Below, one piece after another: positions 55,786 through 64,000 of a stretch of 64,000 bases of DNA. The notes below the pieces were generated by a model that was given only the letters and a program-made list of their open reading frames with translations, had not been told where the DNA came from and searched no databases. The DNA is from Methylocystis sp. SC2 (lineage in GTDB: Bacteria > Pseudomonadota > Alphaproteobacteria > Rhizobiales > Beijerinckiaceae), in assembly GCF_000304315.1 (NCBI RefSeq), contig NC_018485.1, positions 3,442,501-3,506,500 of the forward strand. Direction: 5' to 3'. Made by a program: the position numbers and the translations under genes. Each line of letters starts with the position of its first letter. The stretch's first letter is position 1.

Positions 55786-57591
55786 ATGACCGCCCATAAG
55801 ATCGAAAACATCCGCAATTTCTCGATTGTCGCGCATATCGACCACGGCAAATCGACCCTGGCCGACAGGCTGATTCAGGAGACAGGGACGCTCGCCGCCC
55901 GCGATATGGTCGAGCAGGTGCTCGACTCGATGGATATCGAGCGCGAGCGCGGGATCACCATCAAGGCGCAGACGGTGCGCCTCAACTACAAGGCCAAGGA
56001 CGGCAAGGATTACGTCCTCAATCTGATGGACACGCCCGGGCATGTCGATTTCGCCTATGAGGTGTCCCGCTCATTGAAGGCCTGCGAAGGCTCGCTGCTG
56101 GTCGTCGACGCCTCCCAGGGCGTCGAAGCGCAGACGCTCGCCAATGTCTATCAGGCCATCGACGCCGGCCATGAGATCGTTCCCGTCCTGAATAAGATCG
56201 ATCTGCCGGCCGCCGAGCCCGATCGGATCAAGGAGCAGATCGAGGAGGTCATCGGGCTCGACGCCTCGGGCGCGGTGCTCATTTCGGCCAAGACCGGCAT
56301 CGGCATTCCCGACGTGCTCGAGGCGATCGTCACGCGCCTGCCGCCGCCAAATGGCGACGAGACGGCCCCTTTGAAGGCGCTGCTCGTCGACAGCTGGTAC
56401 GACGCCTATCTCGGCGTCGTCGTGCTGGTGCGAATCTTCGATGGAACCCTGAAGAAGGGCCAGAAGATCAAGATGATGGCGGCCGACGCCCATTACGAAG
56501 TGGATAAGATCGGCGTCTTTCGTCCCAAGATGCAGGATGTCGCCGCGCTCGGACCCGGCGAGGTCGGCTTCATCACCGCGCAGATCAAGCAGGTCGCCGA
56601 TACGCGCGTCGGCGACACGATCACCGACGACAAGAAGCCGACCGCCGAGGCGCTGCCGGGTTTCAAGCCGGCGCAGCCCGTGGTGTTCTGCGGCCTCTTT
56701 CCGGTGGACGCCGCCGATTTCGAGGATTTGCGCGCGGCGATCGGCAAGCTGCGTCTCAATGACGCGAGCTTCTCCTATGAGATGGAGACGTCCGCCGCGC
56801 TCGGCTTCGGGTTCCGCTGCGGCTTTCTCGGGCTGCTCCATCTCGAAATCATTCAGGAGCGGCTGCAGCGGGAATTCGATCTCGATCTCATCGCGACGGC
56901 GCCGTCGGTCATCTACAAAATCACGCTGACGAATGGCGACGAGATCGAGCTGCACAATCCCGCCGACATGCCGGATGTGGTGAAGATCGAGGAGATCAAG
57001 GAGCCTTGGATCCGGGCGACGATTTTGACGCCCGACGACTATCTCGGCTCGGTGCTGAAACTCTGTCAGGACCGGCGCGGGGTGCAGGTCGATCTCAACT
57101 ATGTCGGTAAGCGCGCCATGGCGGTCTATGACCTGCCGCTCAACGAGGTGGTGTTCGATTTCTATGACCGGCTGAAATCGATCTCGAAGGGCTACGCGTC
57201 TTTCGACTATCAGATCACCGATTATCGCGCCGGCGATCTCGTCAAGATGAGCATTCTCGTCAACAGCGAGCCGGTCGACGCGCTCTCCATGCTGGTGCAT
57301 CGCACCCGCGCCGACGGACGCGGCCGGCAGATGTGCGAGAAACTCAAGGAGCTCATCCCGCCGCATATGTTCCAGGTGCCGATTCAGGCGGCGATCGGCG
57401 GCAAGATAATCGCCCGCGAAACGGTGCGCGCCTTCCGCAAGGACGTCACCGCGAAATGCTATGGCGGCGACGTGACCCGCAAGCGCAAGCTCCTGGAGAA
57501 GCAGAAGGAAGGCAAGAAGAAGATGCGCCAGTTCGGCCGCGTGGAGATTCCGCAGGAGGCGTTCATCGCGGCGCTGAAAATGGAGGAGTAG
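55786..57591 (+). CDS. lepA: Elongation factor 4 (LepA)
   Basis: LepA is a ribosomal GTPase that acts on stalled or mis-translocated ribosomes. The 601-residue protein has the G domain motifs [29 protein letters not shown] and LNKIDLP, EF-G-like domains, and the LepA-specific C-terminal domain with [20 protein letters not shown] and [19 protein letters not shown]. The length is exactly typical. Confidence 0.97.
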   Translation: MTAHKIENIRNFSIVAHIDHGKSTLADRLIQETGTLAARDMVEQVLDSMDIERERGITIKAQTVRLNYKAKDGKDYVLNLMDTPGHVDFAYEVSRSLKACEGSLLVVDASQGVEAQTLANVYQAIDAGHEIVPVLNKIDLPAAEPDRIKEQIEEVIGLDASGAVLISAKTGIGIPDVLEAIVTRLPPPNGDETAPLKALLVDSWYDAYLGVVVLVRIFDGTLKKGQKIKMMAADAHYEVDKIGVFRPKMQDVAALGPGEVGFITAQIKQVADTRVGDTITDDKKPTAEALPGFKPAQPVVFCGLFPVDAADFEDLRAAIGKLRLNDASFSYEMETSAALGFGFRCGFLGLLHLEIIQERLQREFDLDLIATAPSVIYKITLTNGDEIELHNPADMPDVVKIEEIKEPWIRATILTPDDYLGSVLKLCQDRRGVQVDLNYVGKRAMAVYDLPLNEVVFDFYDRLKSISKGYASFDYQITDYRAGDLVKMSILVNSEPVDALSMLVHRTRADGRGRQMCEKLKELIPPHMFQVPIQAAIGGKIIARETVRAFRKDVTAKCYGGDVTRKRKLLEKQKEGKKKMRQFGRVEIPQEAFIAALKMEE

Positions 57592-57613
57592 GGGGTTCCC
57601 CGAAGCTCCGGCG

Positions 57614-57694
57614 CGTCATGCCCGCGCATACGCGAGCATGACGTGTCCTGGCGCAACGTCTCGGAATGATGGCCGGGACAAGCCCGGCTATCAT
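57614..57694. repeat. Paired-hairpin intergenic element, variant
   Basis: Two facing hairpins, 57614-57643 (CGTCATG...CATGACG) and 57666-57694 (ATGAT-GGCCGGG...CCCGGCT-ATCAT), lie between lepA and yefM. The two-hairpin plan matches the elements at 41473 and 59207, though the arm sequences belong to a different subtype. Confidence 0.7.
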
Positions 57695-57709
57695 GACATT
57701 CTTGCACGC

Positions 57710-57725
57710 GTACGCAATTGCGTAC
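57710..57725. promoter_or_regulatory. Perfect palindrome at the yefM-yoeB operator position
   Basis: GTACGCAATTGCGTAC is a perfect 16-base palindrome ending 10 bases before the yefM ATG, with an additional GTAC-type half-site just after it (CGTACATAC). YefM and YefM-YoeB repress their own operon in other bacteria through palindromes at this place, so this is probably the operator. Confidence 0.6.
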
Positions 57726-57735
57726 ATACTAAGCC

Positions 57736-57990
57736 ATGCGCACAACCTCTTACAGCGATCTCCGCAAGAATCTCGCCGCCACGCTCGATCGCGTCACGGA
57801 AGACCATGAGCCGGTCGTCATCACCCGCGACAAAGGCAAGCCGGCTGCCGTGCTGATCTCGCTCGAAGACTTCGCCTCCTATGAAGAGACGAGCTATCTG
57901 CTGCAGAGTCCGCGCAATGCAGAGCGCTTGCGCGCCGCCATCCAGGAGCTCGACGCGGGGCGTGGAAATGAGCGCAAGCTCGTTGAATGA
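57736..57990 (+). CDS. yefM: YefM-type antitoxin
   Basis: The 84-residue antitoxin has the Phd/YefM fold: MRTTSYSDLRKNLAATLDRV, then PVVITRDKGKPAAVLISLED, then a helical toxin-binding tail from ETSYLLQSPRNAERL. Its last four bases overlap the yoeB start (ATGA). The preceding palindrome is the likely autoregulatory site. Confidence 0.92.
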   Translation: MRTTSYSDLRKNLAATLDRVTEDHEPVVITRDKGKPAAVLISLEDFASYEETSYLLQSPRNAERLRAAIQELDAGRGNERKLVE

Positions 57991-58241
57991 AGCTCGTCTT
58001 CTCCGAACAGGCTTGGGCCGATTATCTCTATTGGCAGGGCCAAGATAAAAAGACGCTCGAACGCATCAATACGCTCATCAAAGAATGCGCCCGTACGCCC
58101 TTTGAGGGCCTTGGCAAGCCGGAACCCTTACGTGGCGATTTACGCGGCTGGTGGTCGCGCCGCATCGATCGCGAGCATCGCCTCGTTTATCGCGTCGAAG
58201 ACGGCGCCTTGCTGATTGCTCAGTGCCGCTACCATTACTGA
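57987..58241 (+). CDS. yoeB: YoeB-type mRNA interferase toxin
   Basis: YoeB binds the ribosomal A site and cuts mRNA there. The 84-residue protein aligns in length and number with E. coli YoeB. The catalytic residues E46 (GKPEPLRG), R65 (REHRLVYRV) and H83 with Y84 (CRYHY) are all present, and GWWSRRI precedes R65. With YefM it forms a complete, apparently active module. Confidence 0.94.
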   Translation: MKLVFSEQAWADYLYWQGQDKKTLERINTLIKECARTPFEGLGKPEPLRGDLRGWWSRRIDREHRLVYRVEDGALLIAQCRYHY

Positions 58242-58245
58242 CGGC

Positions 58246-59148
58246 TCACTCCCGCGCCAGCGCGATCATCACTGCGCCAAGCAGCATCACCGCCGCGCCG
58301 AGCAATCTGCCGCTCGACTCCTCCTTCAGCACGCGTCCGCTCGCGAGCACGGTAAAGAGCGCCGACAGCCGCTTGATGGCGATGACGTAAGGGGTGAACA
58401 GCACGGTGAGCGCCCACATCTGCAGTGTGTTGCCAAAGGCCATCGCCGAACCCGCGCCGATCGCGTAGCGCAGCGCAGACAGGCTTGGCGCGGGCCGGCG
58501 CCCGGCAAGCCAGTAGAGCAGGGCGCACAGCGAAATGACGATCGTCACCGCCGCGATCCAGATCAGCGGCGTCGACGCCCTGACGCCGAGCTTGTCGATA
58601 TTGGCGGTGACGCTCCAGATCACCGCGGTGCCGATCATCATCCGCGCGCCCTTGTCGCGCGCAAAGACATGGAAGTTGAAGCGGCGCCCGTTCGCCCGAT
58701 CGGCGTCGAGCAGGCCGACGCCGAGCACGGTGAACAGCACGCCGAAGATCCCCATCGGCGGGGCGTGCTCGCCGGTCATGATCGGCGAGGTGAACAGCAT
58801 CAGCACGGGCGTGAGCAACACGAGCGGCGCCACCAGCGACGCGTCGGACAATCTGAAGGCGCGGATGTACAGCACATAGGCGACGACGTTGAGCGCGCCC
58901 GACCAGACGAGCAGCGTCCAGAATCCGGGCCTGGTCAGCGACGCGAGAGTCTCGCGCGGCGCGACGAGAAGCCCCGGATAGAGGACGAAGCAAGCCACGA
59001 TCAGCAGCAGCGCGCCGGCGACCCATTGCGCGGCGAGGATCGCGCGATCGTCCGCCGTTCGCGTCGCCGCCTTGGTGCCGAGATCGGTGACCGACTGGCA
59101 GATGGCGGTGACGAGCGAGGCGAAGAGAGCGAGAAGCGCGAGGTCCAT
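58246..59148 (-). CDS. EamA/DMT family permease
   Basis: The 300-residue protein has ten predicted membrane helices in two EamA halves (about 1-150 and 155-300), the drug/metabolite transporter fold. It has LVAPLVLLTPVLMLFTSPI in the first half and LSALFTVLASGRVLKEES, followed by LLGAAVMLLGAVMIAL, at the end. Substrate is unknown. It converges on yoeB with four bases between stops. Confidence 0.85.
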   Translation of the reverse strand: MDLALLALFASLVTAICQSVTDLGTKAATRTADDRAILAAQWVAGALLLIVACFVLYPGLLVAPRETLASLTRPGFWTLLVWSGALNVVAYVLYIRAFRLSDASLVAPLVLLTPVLMLFTSPIMTGEHAPPMGIFGVLFTVLGVGLLDADRANGRRFNFHVFARDKGARMMIGTAVIWSVTANIDKLGVRASTPLIWIAAVTIVISLCALLYWLAGRRPAPSLSALRYAIGAGSAMAFGNTLQMWALTVLFTPYVIAIKRLSALFTVLASGRVLKEESSGRLLGAAVMLLGAVMIALARE

Positions 59149-59206
59149 GGCGCGCTATAGCGCATTGACGGCTAGGGTGGGAACGGGCCGCGGAGGCTCC
59201 TGTGCC

Positions 59207-59304
59207 ATTCCCGACGCGCGAAGCGCGATCGGAAATCCAGCGCAAGACCAGCGTTCTTGGGGGTTGCTCTTGATTCCCGGTCGGACCTTCAGTCCGCCGG
59301 GAAT
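59207..59304. repeat. Paired-hairpin intergenic element, copy 2
   Basis: Hairpins at 59207-59236 (ATTCCCGA, inner CGCGC/GCGCG, TCGGAAAT) and 59273-59304 (ATTCCCGG, inner CGGAC/GTCCG, CCGGGAAT) face each other. Gene order and arm sequences match copy 1 at 41473-41590. It lies between the start of the DMT permease gene and the end of the methyltransferase gene. Confidence 0.75.
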
Positions 59305-59326
59305 GACGAGCCATGATTGCTCGGAG

Positions 59327-60058
59327 TCACGCGCCCGGCTTCGTCGCCGTCACCAGCGTGTCGACGCCGTCGCGGAATTCGACGGCGACCGGCGCGAAGC
59401 CCGCGGCGCGCAACTGCTCCAGAGCGGGCTCGAAATACATGATGTGCTGGGGCGATTCGTCGCTCAGCAGGTGCACGATCCAGTCTTCGAGCAGATCGAG
59501 TCGGTTCATCTTCGTGAAAATCTTGAACCAATCCCGCACCACGGCTTGCGTATCGGCAAGATGCGCTGCCGGATCGTCCATCGCGTAGCGGTCGCCGTTG
59601 ACGAAAATTCCGCCCGGCTTCAGGACACGGAAAATCTCGCAAACCACGGACTTACGGTAGCCGTCAGGAAAGTTATGCACCGCGTAATTCGAAATGACGA
59701 CATCCATGCCCGCATCGGGCAATGCGCGGAGCGCCGTCAGCGCATCGGCGTCGATAAATTTGACGCGGCCCGCCAGGGCGTAATCGGCGAGATTGGTCCG
59801 CGCCTGATCCAGCATTTCGCCGGCGCTGTCGATCGCGGTGAGCTTGAGGTCGCCCCGCGCCGAGAGCGCCGCCAGCGTGCTGATCCCGGTTCCGCAGCCG
59901 ATCTCGAAGCCGTCGATAGGCCCTGCCTCGGAACGCCACTCGGCGACCCGCTCGCCGATCTTCTTGGCGAGCGTCGCGGCGTTTGGACACATCAGCCGCA
60001 GCACGTCATATTCGGCCGCAAGGGGCCCAGTGAAAGGATTCTCTTGAAGCGCGGACAT
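59327..60058 (-). CDS. Class I SAM-dependent methyltransferase
   Basis: The 243-residue protein has the SAM-binding Gly motif (GFEIGCGTGISTLAALSARG, about 48-67), motif II (KLTAIDSAGEMLDQARTNL), and MDVVISNYAVHNFP followed by FRVLKPGGIFVNGD, the methyltransferase_11/25 pattern. The substrate cannot be inferred. It is a single gene, with proA diverging 114 bases away. Confidence 0.85.
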   Translation of the reverse strand: MSALQENPFTGPLAAEYDVLRLMCPNAATLAKKIGERVAEWRSEAGPIDGFEIGCGTGISTLAALSARGDLKLTAIDSAGEMLDQARTNLADYALAGRVKFIDADALTALRALPDAGMDVVISNYAVHNFPDGYRKSVVCEIFRVLKPGGIFVNGDRYAMDDPAAHLADTQAVVRDWFKIFTKMNRLDLLEDWIVHLLSDESPQHIMYFEPALEQLRAAGFAPVAVEFRDGVDTLVTATKPGA

Positions 60059-60172
60059 GCGGCTTTTTTTTCATATCGTGGCAGCCCTCGCAAGTGCGGC
60101 TTTTCTTGCGGGCGGCTTTTCTTGCCGGGGTCGCCATGTTAGCGAAACTCCTGAATATCTTGTGAGAAAGCT

Positions 60173-61477
60173 ATGATGCAGGCATTACGCGGCGAGCCCC
60201 AGGCGGGCGGCGCAGACGCGACGCTGAGCGACTCATTTGTCGCGCTCGGGCGCGCCGCGCGTGCAGCGGCGCGGGCGGCGGCGCTCGCCTCGACCGACGC
60301 CAAGAACAAGGCGCTGCGTGTGGCGGCCGGCGAAATTCGTCGCCAGAGCAACGCCATACTCGCCGCCAATGCGCTCGACGTCGCTGACGCCGAGGCGCGC
60401 GGAACGGCGGCGTCTTTCCTCGATCGGCTGACGCTCGATCCCGCCCGCGTCGAGGCGATCGCCCGTGGACTGGAGGAGATCGCCGATCTGCCGGACCCTG
60501 TCGGCCGCGTTCTAGCGCGTTTCGATCGCCCGAACGGCCTGAAGATCGAGCGCGTCTCGACGCCGCTCGGCGTCATCGGTGTGATTTATGAAAGCCGGCC
60601 GAATGTCACCGCCGACGCCGGCGCTCTGTGTCTGAAGGCAGGCAACGCCGCGATCCTGCGCGGCGGCTCCGAGAGTCTGCGCTCGTCGGCCGCCATTCAC
60701 GCCTGCCTCGTCGCGGGGCTGAAGGCGGCCGGGCTTCCCGAAGCGGCGATCTCGCTTGTCGCGACGGCGGATCGCGCCGCTGTGGGCGCGATGCTGGCGG
60801 GCCTCGACGGCAATATCGACGTGATCGTGCCGCGCGGCGGCAAGAGTCTCGTCGCCCGCGTGCAGCATGAGGCGCGCGTCCCGGTCTTCGCGCATCTCGA
60901 AGGCATCGTGCATGTCTTCGTCCATAAGGACGCCGATCTCGACATGGCGAAGCGCGTGCTGCTCAACGCCAAGATGCGCCGCACCGGCATCTGCGGCGCG
61001 GCGGAGACGCTGCTGGTCGACAAGGCCTGCGCCGCGACCCATTTGCAGCCGCTCGTCTCCATGCTGATCGATTCAGGCTGCGAAGTGCGCGGCGACGCGG
61101 CGGCGCAAGCCGCAGACGCGCGGGTCAAGCCCGCGGCGGAAGACGACTGGCGCGCCGAATATCTCGACGCGATCATCGCGGCGCGGGTCGTCGACGGGTT
61201 AGCGGGCGCGATCGAACATATCGAGACCTATGGCTCGCATCACACTGATTGCATCATCACCCGCGACGAAGCAGCGGCGCAGCGCTTTATGAACGAAGTC
61301 GACTCGGCGATCGTGCTGCACAACGCCTCGACGCAATTCGCCGACGGCGGCGAATTCGGCTTCGGCGCCGAGATCGGCATCGCCACCGGCCGCATGCATG
61401 CGCGCGGACCCGTCGGCGTCGAGCAGCTGACCTCGTTCAAATATCGCGTCTACGGCGACGGCCAGGTGCGAGGGTGA
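60173..61477 (+). CDS. proA: Glutamate-5-semialdehyde dehydrogenase ProA
   Basis: ProA reduces gamma-glutamyl phosphate to glutamate semialdehyde in proline synthesis. The 434-residue protein has [34 protein letters not shown], the catalytic Cys in [16 protein letters not shown] (about 273) and the C-terminal [16 protein letters not shown]. Two ATG codons (60173, 60176) are in tandem. proB, its usual neighbour, is absent; nadD follows 67 bases later. Confidence 0.96.
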   Translation: MMQALRGEPQAGGADATLSDSFVALGRAARAAARAAALASTDAKNKALRVAAGEIRRQSNAILAANALDVADAEARGTAASFLDRLTLDPARVEAIARGLEEIADLPDPVGRVLARFDRPNGLKIERVSTPLGVIGVIYESRPNVTADAGALCLKAGNAAILRGGSESLRSSAAIHACLVAGLKAAGLPEAAISLVATADRAAVGAMLAGLDGNIDVIVPRGGKSLVARVQHEARVPVFAHLEGIVHVFVHKDADLDMAKRVLLNAKMRRTGICGAAETLLVDKACAATHLQPLVSMLIDSGCEVRGDAAAQAADARVKPAAEDDWRAEYLDAIIAARVVDGLAGAIEHIETYGSHHTDCIITRDEAAAQRFMNEVDSAIVLHNASTQFADGGEFGFGAEIGIATGRMHARGPVGVEQLTSFKYRVYGDGQVRG

Positions 61478-61522
61478 GTGGTCTCTTGGGTGGCGCGTCG
61501 CGCGAGCCCTTGAAGCGCCGCT

Positions 61523-61540
61523 TCTCCCGCTTGCGGGAGA
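61523..61540 (+). promoter_or_regulatory. Hairpin covering the nadD ribosome binding site
   Basis: TCTCCCGC and GCGGGAGA form a perfect eight-base inverted repeat with a two-base gap. Its right arm overlaps the Shine-Dalgarno-like GGGAGAGGG just before the nadD ATG. In mRNA the stem could hide the start. The same palindrome occurs at 22211, so it may simply be a dispersed repeat that landed here. Confidence 0.5.
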
Positions 61541-61544
61541 GGGA

Positions 61545-62144
61545 ATGATCCCGCGCCTCCCGCCGCATGCGCTCGGCATGCGCATCGGCCTTTTCGGCGG
61601 CTCCTTCGATCCGCCGCATGACGGCCATGCGCTCGTTTCGCGCCTCGCGCTGACGCGGCTAAAACTCGATCGGCTGTGGTGGATCGTCTCGCCCGGCAAT
61701 CCGCTGAAAGACGCGAGCGAATTGCCGTCGATCGAAGCACGGATCGCCGCGGCGAAAAAAATCCTGCATGATCCGCGCGTCGCCTTCACCGGCTTCGAGG
61801 CTGAGATCGGCGCGCGCTTCACCTGCGACACGCTCGATTATCTTCGCCTCCATTGCCCCGGCGTGCGCTTCGTCTGGATCATGGGCGCGGACAATCTGCT
61901 GCAGTTTCATCGCTGGCGACGATGGCAGGACATTGCGCGGACGACGCCCATCGCCGTCATCGACCGGCCGGGCGCGACGCTGAAAGCCGCCAACGCAAAG
62001 GCGGCGGTCTATTTCAAGAGCGCGAGGATTCCCGAGCGCGAGGCCGGTATGCTCGCCGTGACGCCCCCGCCGGCGATCGTCTACCTGCACGGGCCAAGAC
62101 TCGAGCGTTCGTCGACCGAATTGCGCGCAGGAACGCGTTCCTGA
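61545..62144 (+). CDS. nadD: Nicotinate-nucleotide adenylyltransferase NadD
   Basis: NadD converts nicotinate mononucleotide and ATP to deamido-NAD. The 199-residue protein has the nucleotidyltransferase motif GLFGGSFDPPHDGH (about 14-27), IMGADNLLQFHRWRRW and a C-terminal RSSTELRAG, a variant of the ISSTxIR motif. The ATG at 61545 has a strong site; the ATG at 61578 would begin exactly at the Rossmann strand. It follows proA, as in many Rhizobiales, but rsfS does not follow. Confidence 0.93.
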   Translation: MIPRLPPHALGMRIGLFGGSFDPPHDGHALVSRLALTRLKLDRLWWIVSPGNPLKDASELPSIEARIAAAKKILHDPRVAFTGFEAEIGARFTCDTLDYLRLHCPGVRFVWIMGADNLLQFHRWRRWQDIARTTPIAVIDRPGATLKAANAKAAVYFKSARIPEREAGMLAVTPPPAIVYLHGPRLERSSTELRAGTRS

Positions 62145-62211
62145 CGCGCTCCGGTCTCTCGAAGGCGCGATTTCGGCCGCGCCAGCTTCGCCTTCGGCGG
62201 AAGCGCTGCCG

Positions 62212-62532
62212 CTACTTTCGCTCGAAGAGCGGCAATATCCAGCGCTTATAGGCCCAGAAGCTCAGAGGAATGCCGACGAAGATCGCGACCCACATCAGCG
62301 CCGAATTGTCCGTGCCGTGCTCGTAAAAGCCGCCGCCTTCGGTCACGGACTGCGTATAGGGATTACGCACAAAAAGCGTGATCGCGAATGAGCCGATAAG
62401 GATCAGCGCCGTGGCGATGTAAAGGCTGCGCGGAATTACGAACTTCGGCAGCTGCGGCTGCGCCGGCGGCTCTTCGGGCCTGGGCGGCGGTGTTTCCTGC
62501 GGCTTGCCCGCGTCTTGGGGTTCTTCGGTCAT
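62212..62532 (-). CDS. Small membrane protein of unknown function
   Basis: The 106-residue protein has a Pro/Glu-rich cytosolic N-terminus (residues 1-30) and two membrane helices (about 37-56, SLYIATALILIGSFAITLF; about 79-96, ALMWVAIFVGIPLSFWAY). A short loop with NPYTQSVTEGGGFYEHGT lies between them. I do not recognise the family. It is 47 bases after the start of rimO's upstream neighbour region, reading in the same direction as rimO. Confidence 0.7.
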   Translation of the reverse strand: MTEEPQDAGKPQETPPPRPEEPPAQPQLPKFVIPRSLYIATALILIGSFAITLFVRNPYTQSVTEGGGFYEHGTDNSALMWVAIFVGIPLSFWAYKRWILPLFERK

Positions 62533-62579
62533 GGGCTTCTCTCCCGATATTCTGCGCTTGGCCCCAATATAGGGCTGCT

Positions 62580-63929
62580 TTAGGTCGCCGCGCCATAGAC
62601 GTCATAGGCCTCGGCGCGCTCGATTTTCGCCGTGACGATGTCGCCCGCGCGCAACGGGCGCCGCGATGCGACGAAGGCCGCGCCGTCGATCTGCGGCGCG
62701 TCGGCCTTGGTGCGGCCCTTGGCGAGCGCGCCTGAAGGGCCGCCGCCGGGCTCGTCGATGATGATTGAAAGGCGCTTGCCGACCTTGCGCTTCATCAGCC
62801 GCGCGCTGATCGCCTGCTGCTTCGCCATGAAGCGCTTCCAGCGCGTCTCCTTCACCTCGTCGGGCACGGCGGGCAGGCCAAGCGCCTCGGCCGGGGCGCC
62901 GGAGACAGGCTCATATTTGAAGGCGCCGGCGCGGTCGATCTCGGCCTCCTCCAGCCAATCGAGAAGATAGTCGAAATCCGCGTCGGTCTCGCCGGGGAAG
63001 CCGACGATGAAGGTCGACCGCAGCGCGAGGTCGGGACACGCGTCGCGCCAGGCTCGAATGCGCGCCAGGGTCTTTTCATCATTGGCGGGACGCTTCATGG
63101 CCTTCAGCACGTTCGGCGCGGCATGCTGAAAGGGAATGTCGAGATAGGGAAGGATTTTCCCCTCCGCCATCAATGGCATCACCTCGTCGACATGCGGATA
63201 GGGATAGACGTAGTGCAGGCGCACCCATAGGCCGAGATCGCCAAGCTCCCGCGCGAGATCGAGAAAGCGCGCGCGCACGCTGCGGTCGCCGAATTTGCTT
63301 TCGGCGTAGCGAATGTCGCGGCCATAGGCGCTCGTGTCCTGCGAGATGACGAGCAGCTCCTTGACGCCCGCGCGCGCCAGCTTTTCCGCTTCGCGCAGCA
63401 CGTCGGCGGCCGGCCGCGAGACAAGCGGCCCGCGCAGATGCGGGATGATGCAGAAGGCGCAGCTGTTGTCGCAGCCTTCCGAGATTTTCAGATAGGCGTA
63501 ATGGCGCGGCGTGAGCTTCACGCCCTGTTCGGGAAGAAGATCGACGAAGGGGTCATGCGCCGGCGCGGCGGCGCGATGCACTGCTTCGACCACGCTCTCA
63601 TATTGCTGCGGGCCGGTGATCGCCAGCACTTGCGGGAAGCGCGCCGTAATGGCCTCGGGCTCCGCGCCCATGCAGCCGGTGACGATCACCTTGCCGTTTT
63701 CGTTCAGCGCGGCGCCGATCGCTTCGAGCGACTCCGCCTTGGCGCTGTCGAGAAAGCCGCAGGTGTTGACGATGACGACGTCAGCCCCGGCGTGGCTGCG
63801 CGACAGCTCGTAACCTTCCGCGCGCAGCCGCGTGACGATCCGTTCGCTATCGACGAGGGCCTTCGGACAGCCGAGCGAGACGAAGGAGACGCGCGGGGCG
63901 GCGCTGAACGGCCTCTGTTGTTCCTGCAT
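62580..63929 (-). CDS. rimO: Ribosomal protein S12 methylthiotransferase RimO
   Basis: RimO adds a methylthio group to an Asp of ribosomal protein S12. The 449-residue protein has an N-terminal UPF0004 domain with three cluster cysteines ([36 protein letters not shown]), the radical SAM motif [11 protein letters not shown], and a C-terminal TRAM domain (about 380-449). [15 protein letters not shown] distinguishes RimO from MiaB. The ATG at 63929 follows AAGGGGG; a GTG at 63944 is less likely. Confidence 0.96.
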   Translation of the reverse strand: MQEQQRPFSAAPRVSFVSLGCPKALVDSERIVTRLRAEGYELSRSHAGADVVIVNTCGFLDSAKAESLEAIGAALNENGKVIVTGCMGAEPEAITARFPQVLAITGPQQYESVVEAVHRAAAPAHDPFVDLLPEQGVKLTPRHYAYLKISEGCDNSCAFCIIPHLRGPLVSRPAADVLREAEKLARAGVKELLVISQDTSAYGRDIRYAESKFGDRSVRARFLDLARELGDLGLWVRLHYVYPYPHVDEVMPLMAEGKILPYLDIPFQHAAPNVLKAMKRPANDEKTLARIRAWRDACPDLALRSTFIVGFPGETDADFDYLLDWLEEAEIDRAGAFKYEPVSGAPAEALGLPAVPDEVKETRWKRFMAKQQAISARLMKRKVGKRLSIIIDEPGGGPSGALAKGRTKADAPQIDGAAFVASRRPLRAGDIVTAKIERAEAYDVYGAAT

Positions 63930-64000
63930 GGCGCCCCTTGCCACGGGCGGGGCGTCTTTGCAATCGCGGGCTCAGCGTTACGCCGTCAGCGCGCCAATGA

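Noticed and set aside
63978..64000. Possible end of a minus-strand gene at the right edge (IGALTA then stop)
   Set aside because: Seven codons are too few to support a gene; other frames end equally well.

Overview
This is 64 kb of a GC-rich (roughly 65%) alphaproteobacterial chromosome. Gene order and content point to the Hyphomicrobiales (Rhizobiales). Serine-cycle methylotrophs of the Methylocystis/Methylosinus type are the closest match I can suggest: there is a methylmalonyl-CoA mutase, which the ethylmalonyl-CoA pathway needs, Met-rich periplasmic copper proteins, a PodJ-like polarity protein and typical Rhizobiales dispersed hairpins. The genus is an inference. Most of the window is chromosomal housekeeping DNA, densely packed, with frequent TTG/GTG starts and stop-start overlaps.

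Layout. 0-6 kb: the tail of a universal stress protein, a small cytochrome c, a MOSC protein, a PsiE-like membrane protein, methylmalonyl-CoA mutase, a frameshifted Gly/Tyr-rich secreted protein and tRNA-Asp. 6-10 kb: sdhE-mfd. 10-14.5 kb: a copper-type envelope cluster with a Met/His/Gly-rich LTxxQ protein, a convergent CueO-like multicopper oxidase and an orphan TonB-like protein. 14.8-17.5 kb: lgt-midA-pgeF operon. 17.8-24 kb: a beta-oxidation operon (acyl-CoA dehydrogenase, thiolase, FadB-like) with an AT-richer unknown gene lodged inside it. 24-33.6 kb: PodJ-like Sel1 protein, MltB-type transglycosylase, AI-2E permease, RNase D, lptC-lptA and a lipoprotein SLT lysozyme.

33.7-36.6 kb is the most rearranged stretch. 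A segment carrying the end of a DUF3175 gene and the start of a Phd-type antitoxin is present twice. A complete Phd/VapC module lies after copy 1. A complete AbrB/VapC module sits inside copy 2, whose own antitoxin is a deleted remnant. 36.6-52 kb: ettA, purD, a TcmP-type methyltransferase, zur with two TPM-domain genes, argG, a KamA-family radical SAM enzyme, a large MscS channel, a CAP lipoprotein and DUF2336/DUF1491 genes. 52-64 kb: a sensor kinase overlapping a peptidoglycan-binding protein, lepA, a YefM-YoeB module, a DMT permease, proA-nadD and rimO.

Several families of intergenic hairpins punctuate the window, often as two hairpins facing each other. I saw no insertion sequence, integrase, CRISPR array, rRNA or riboswitch. 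The observations most worth following up are the nested toxin-antitoxin duplication and the unknown nuclease-like gene inside the beta-oxidation operon. I found no clearly new multi-gene system.
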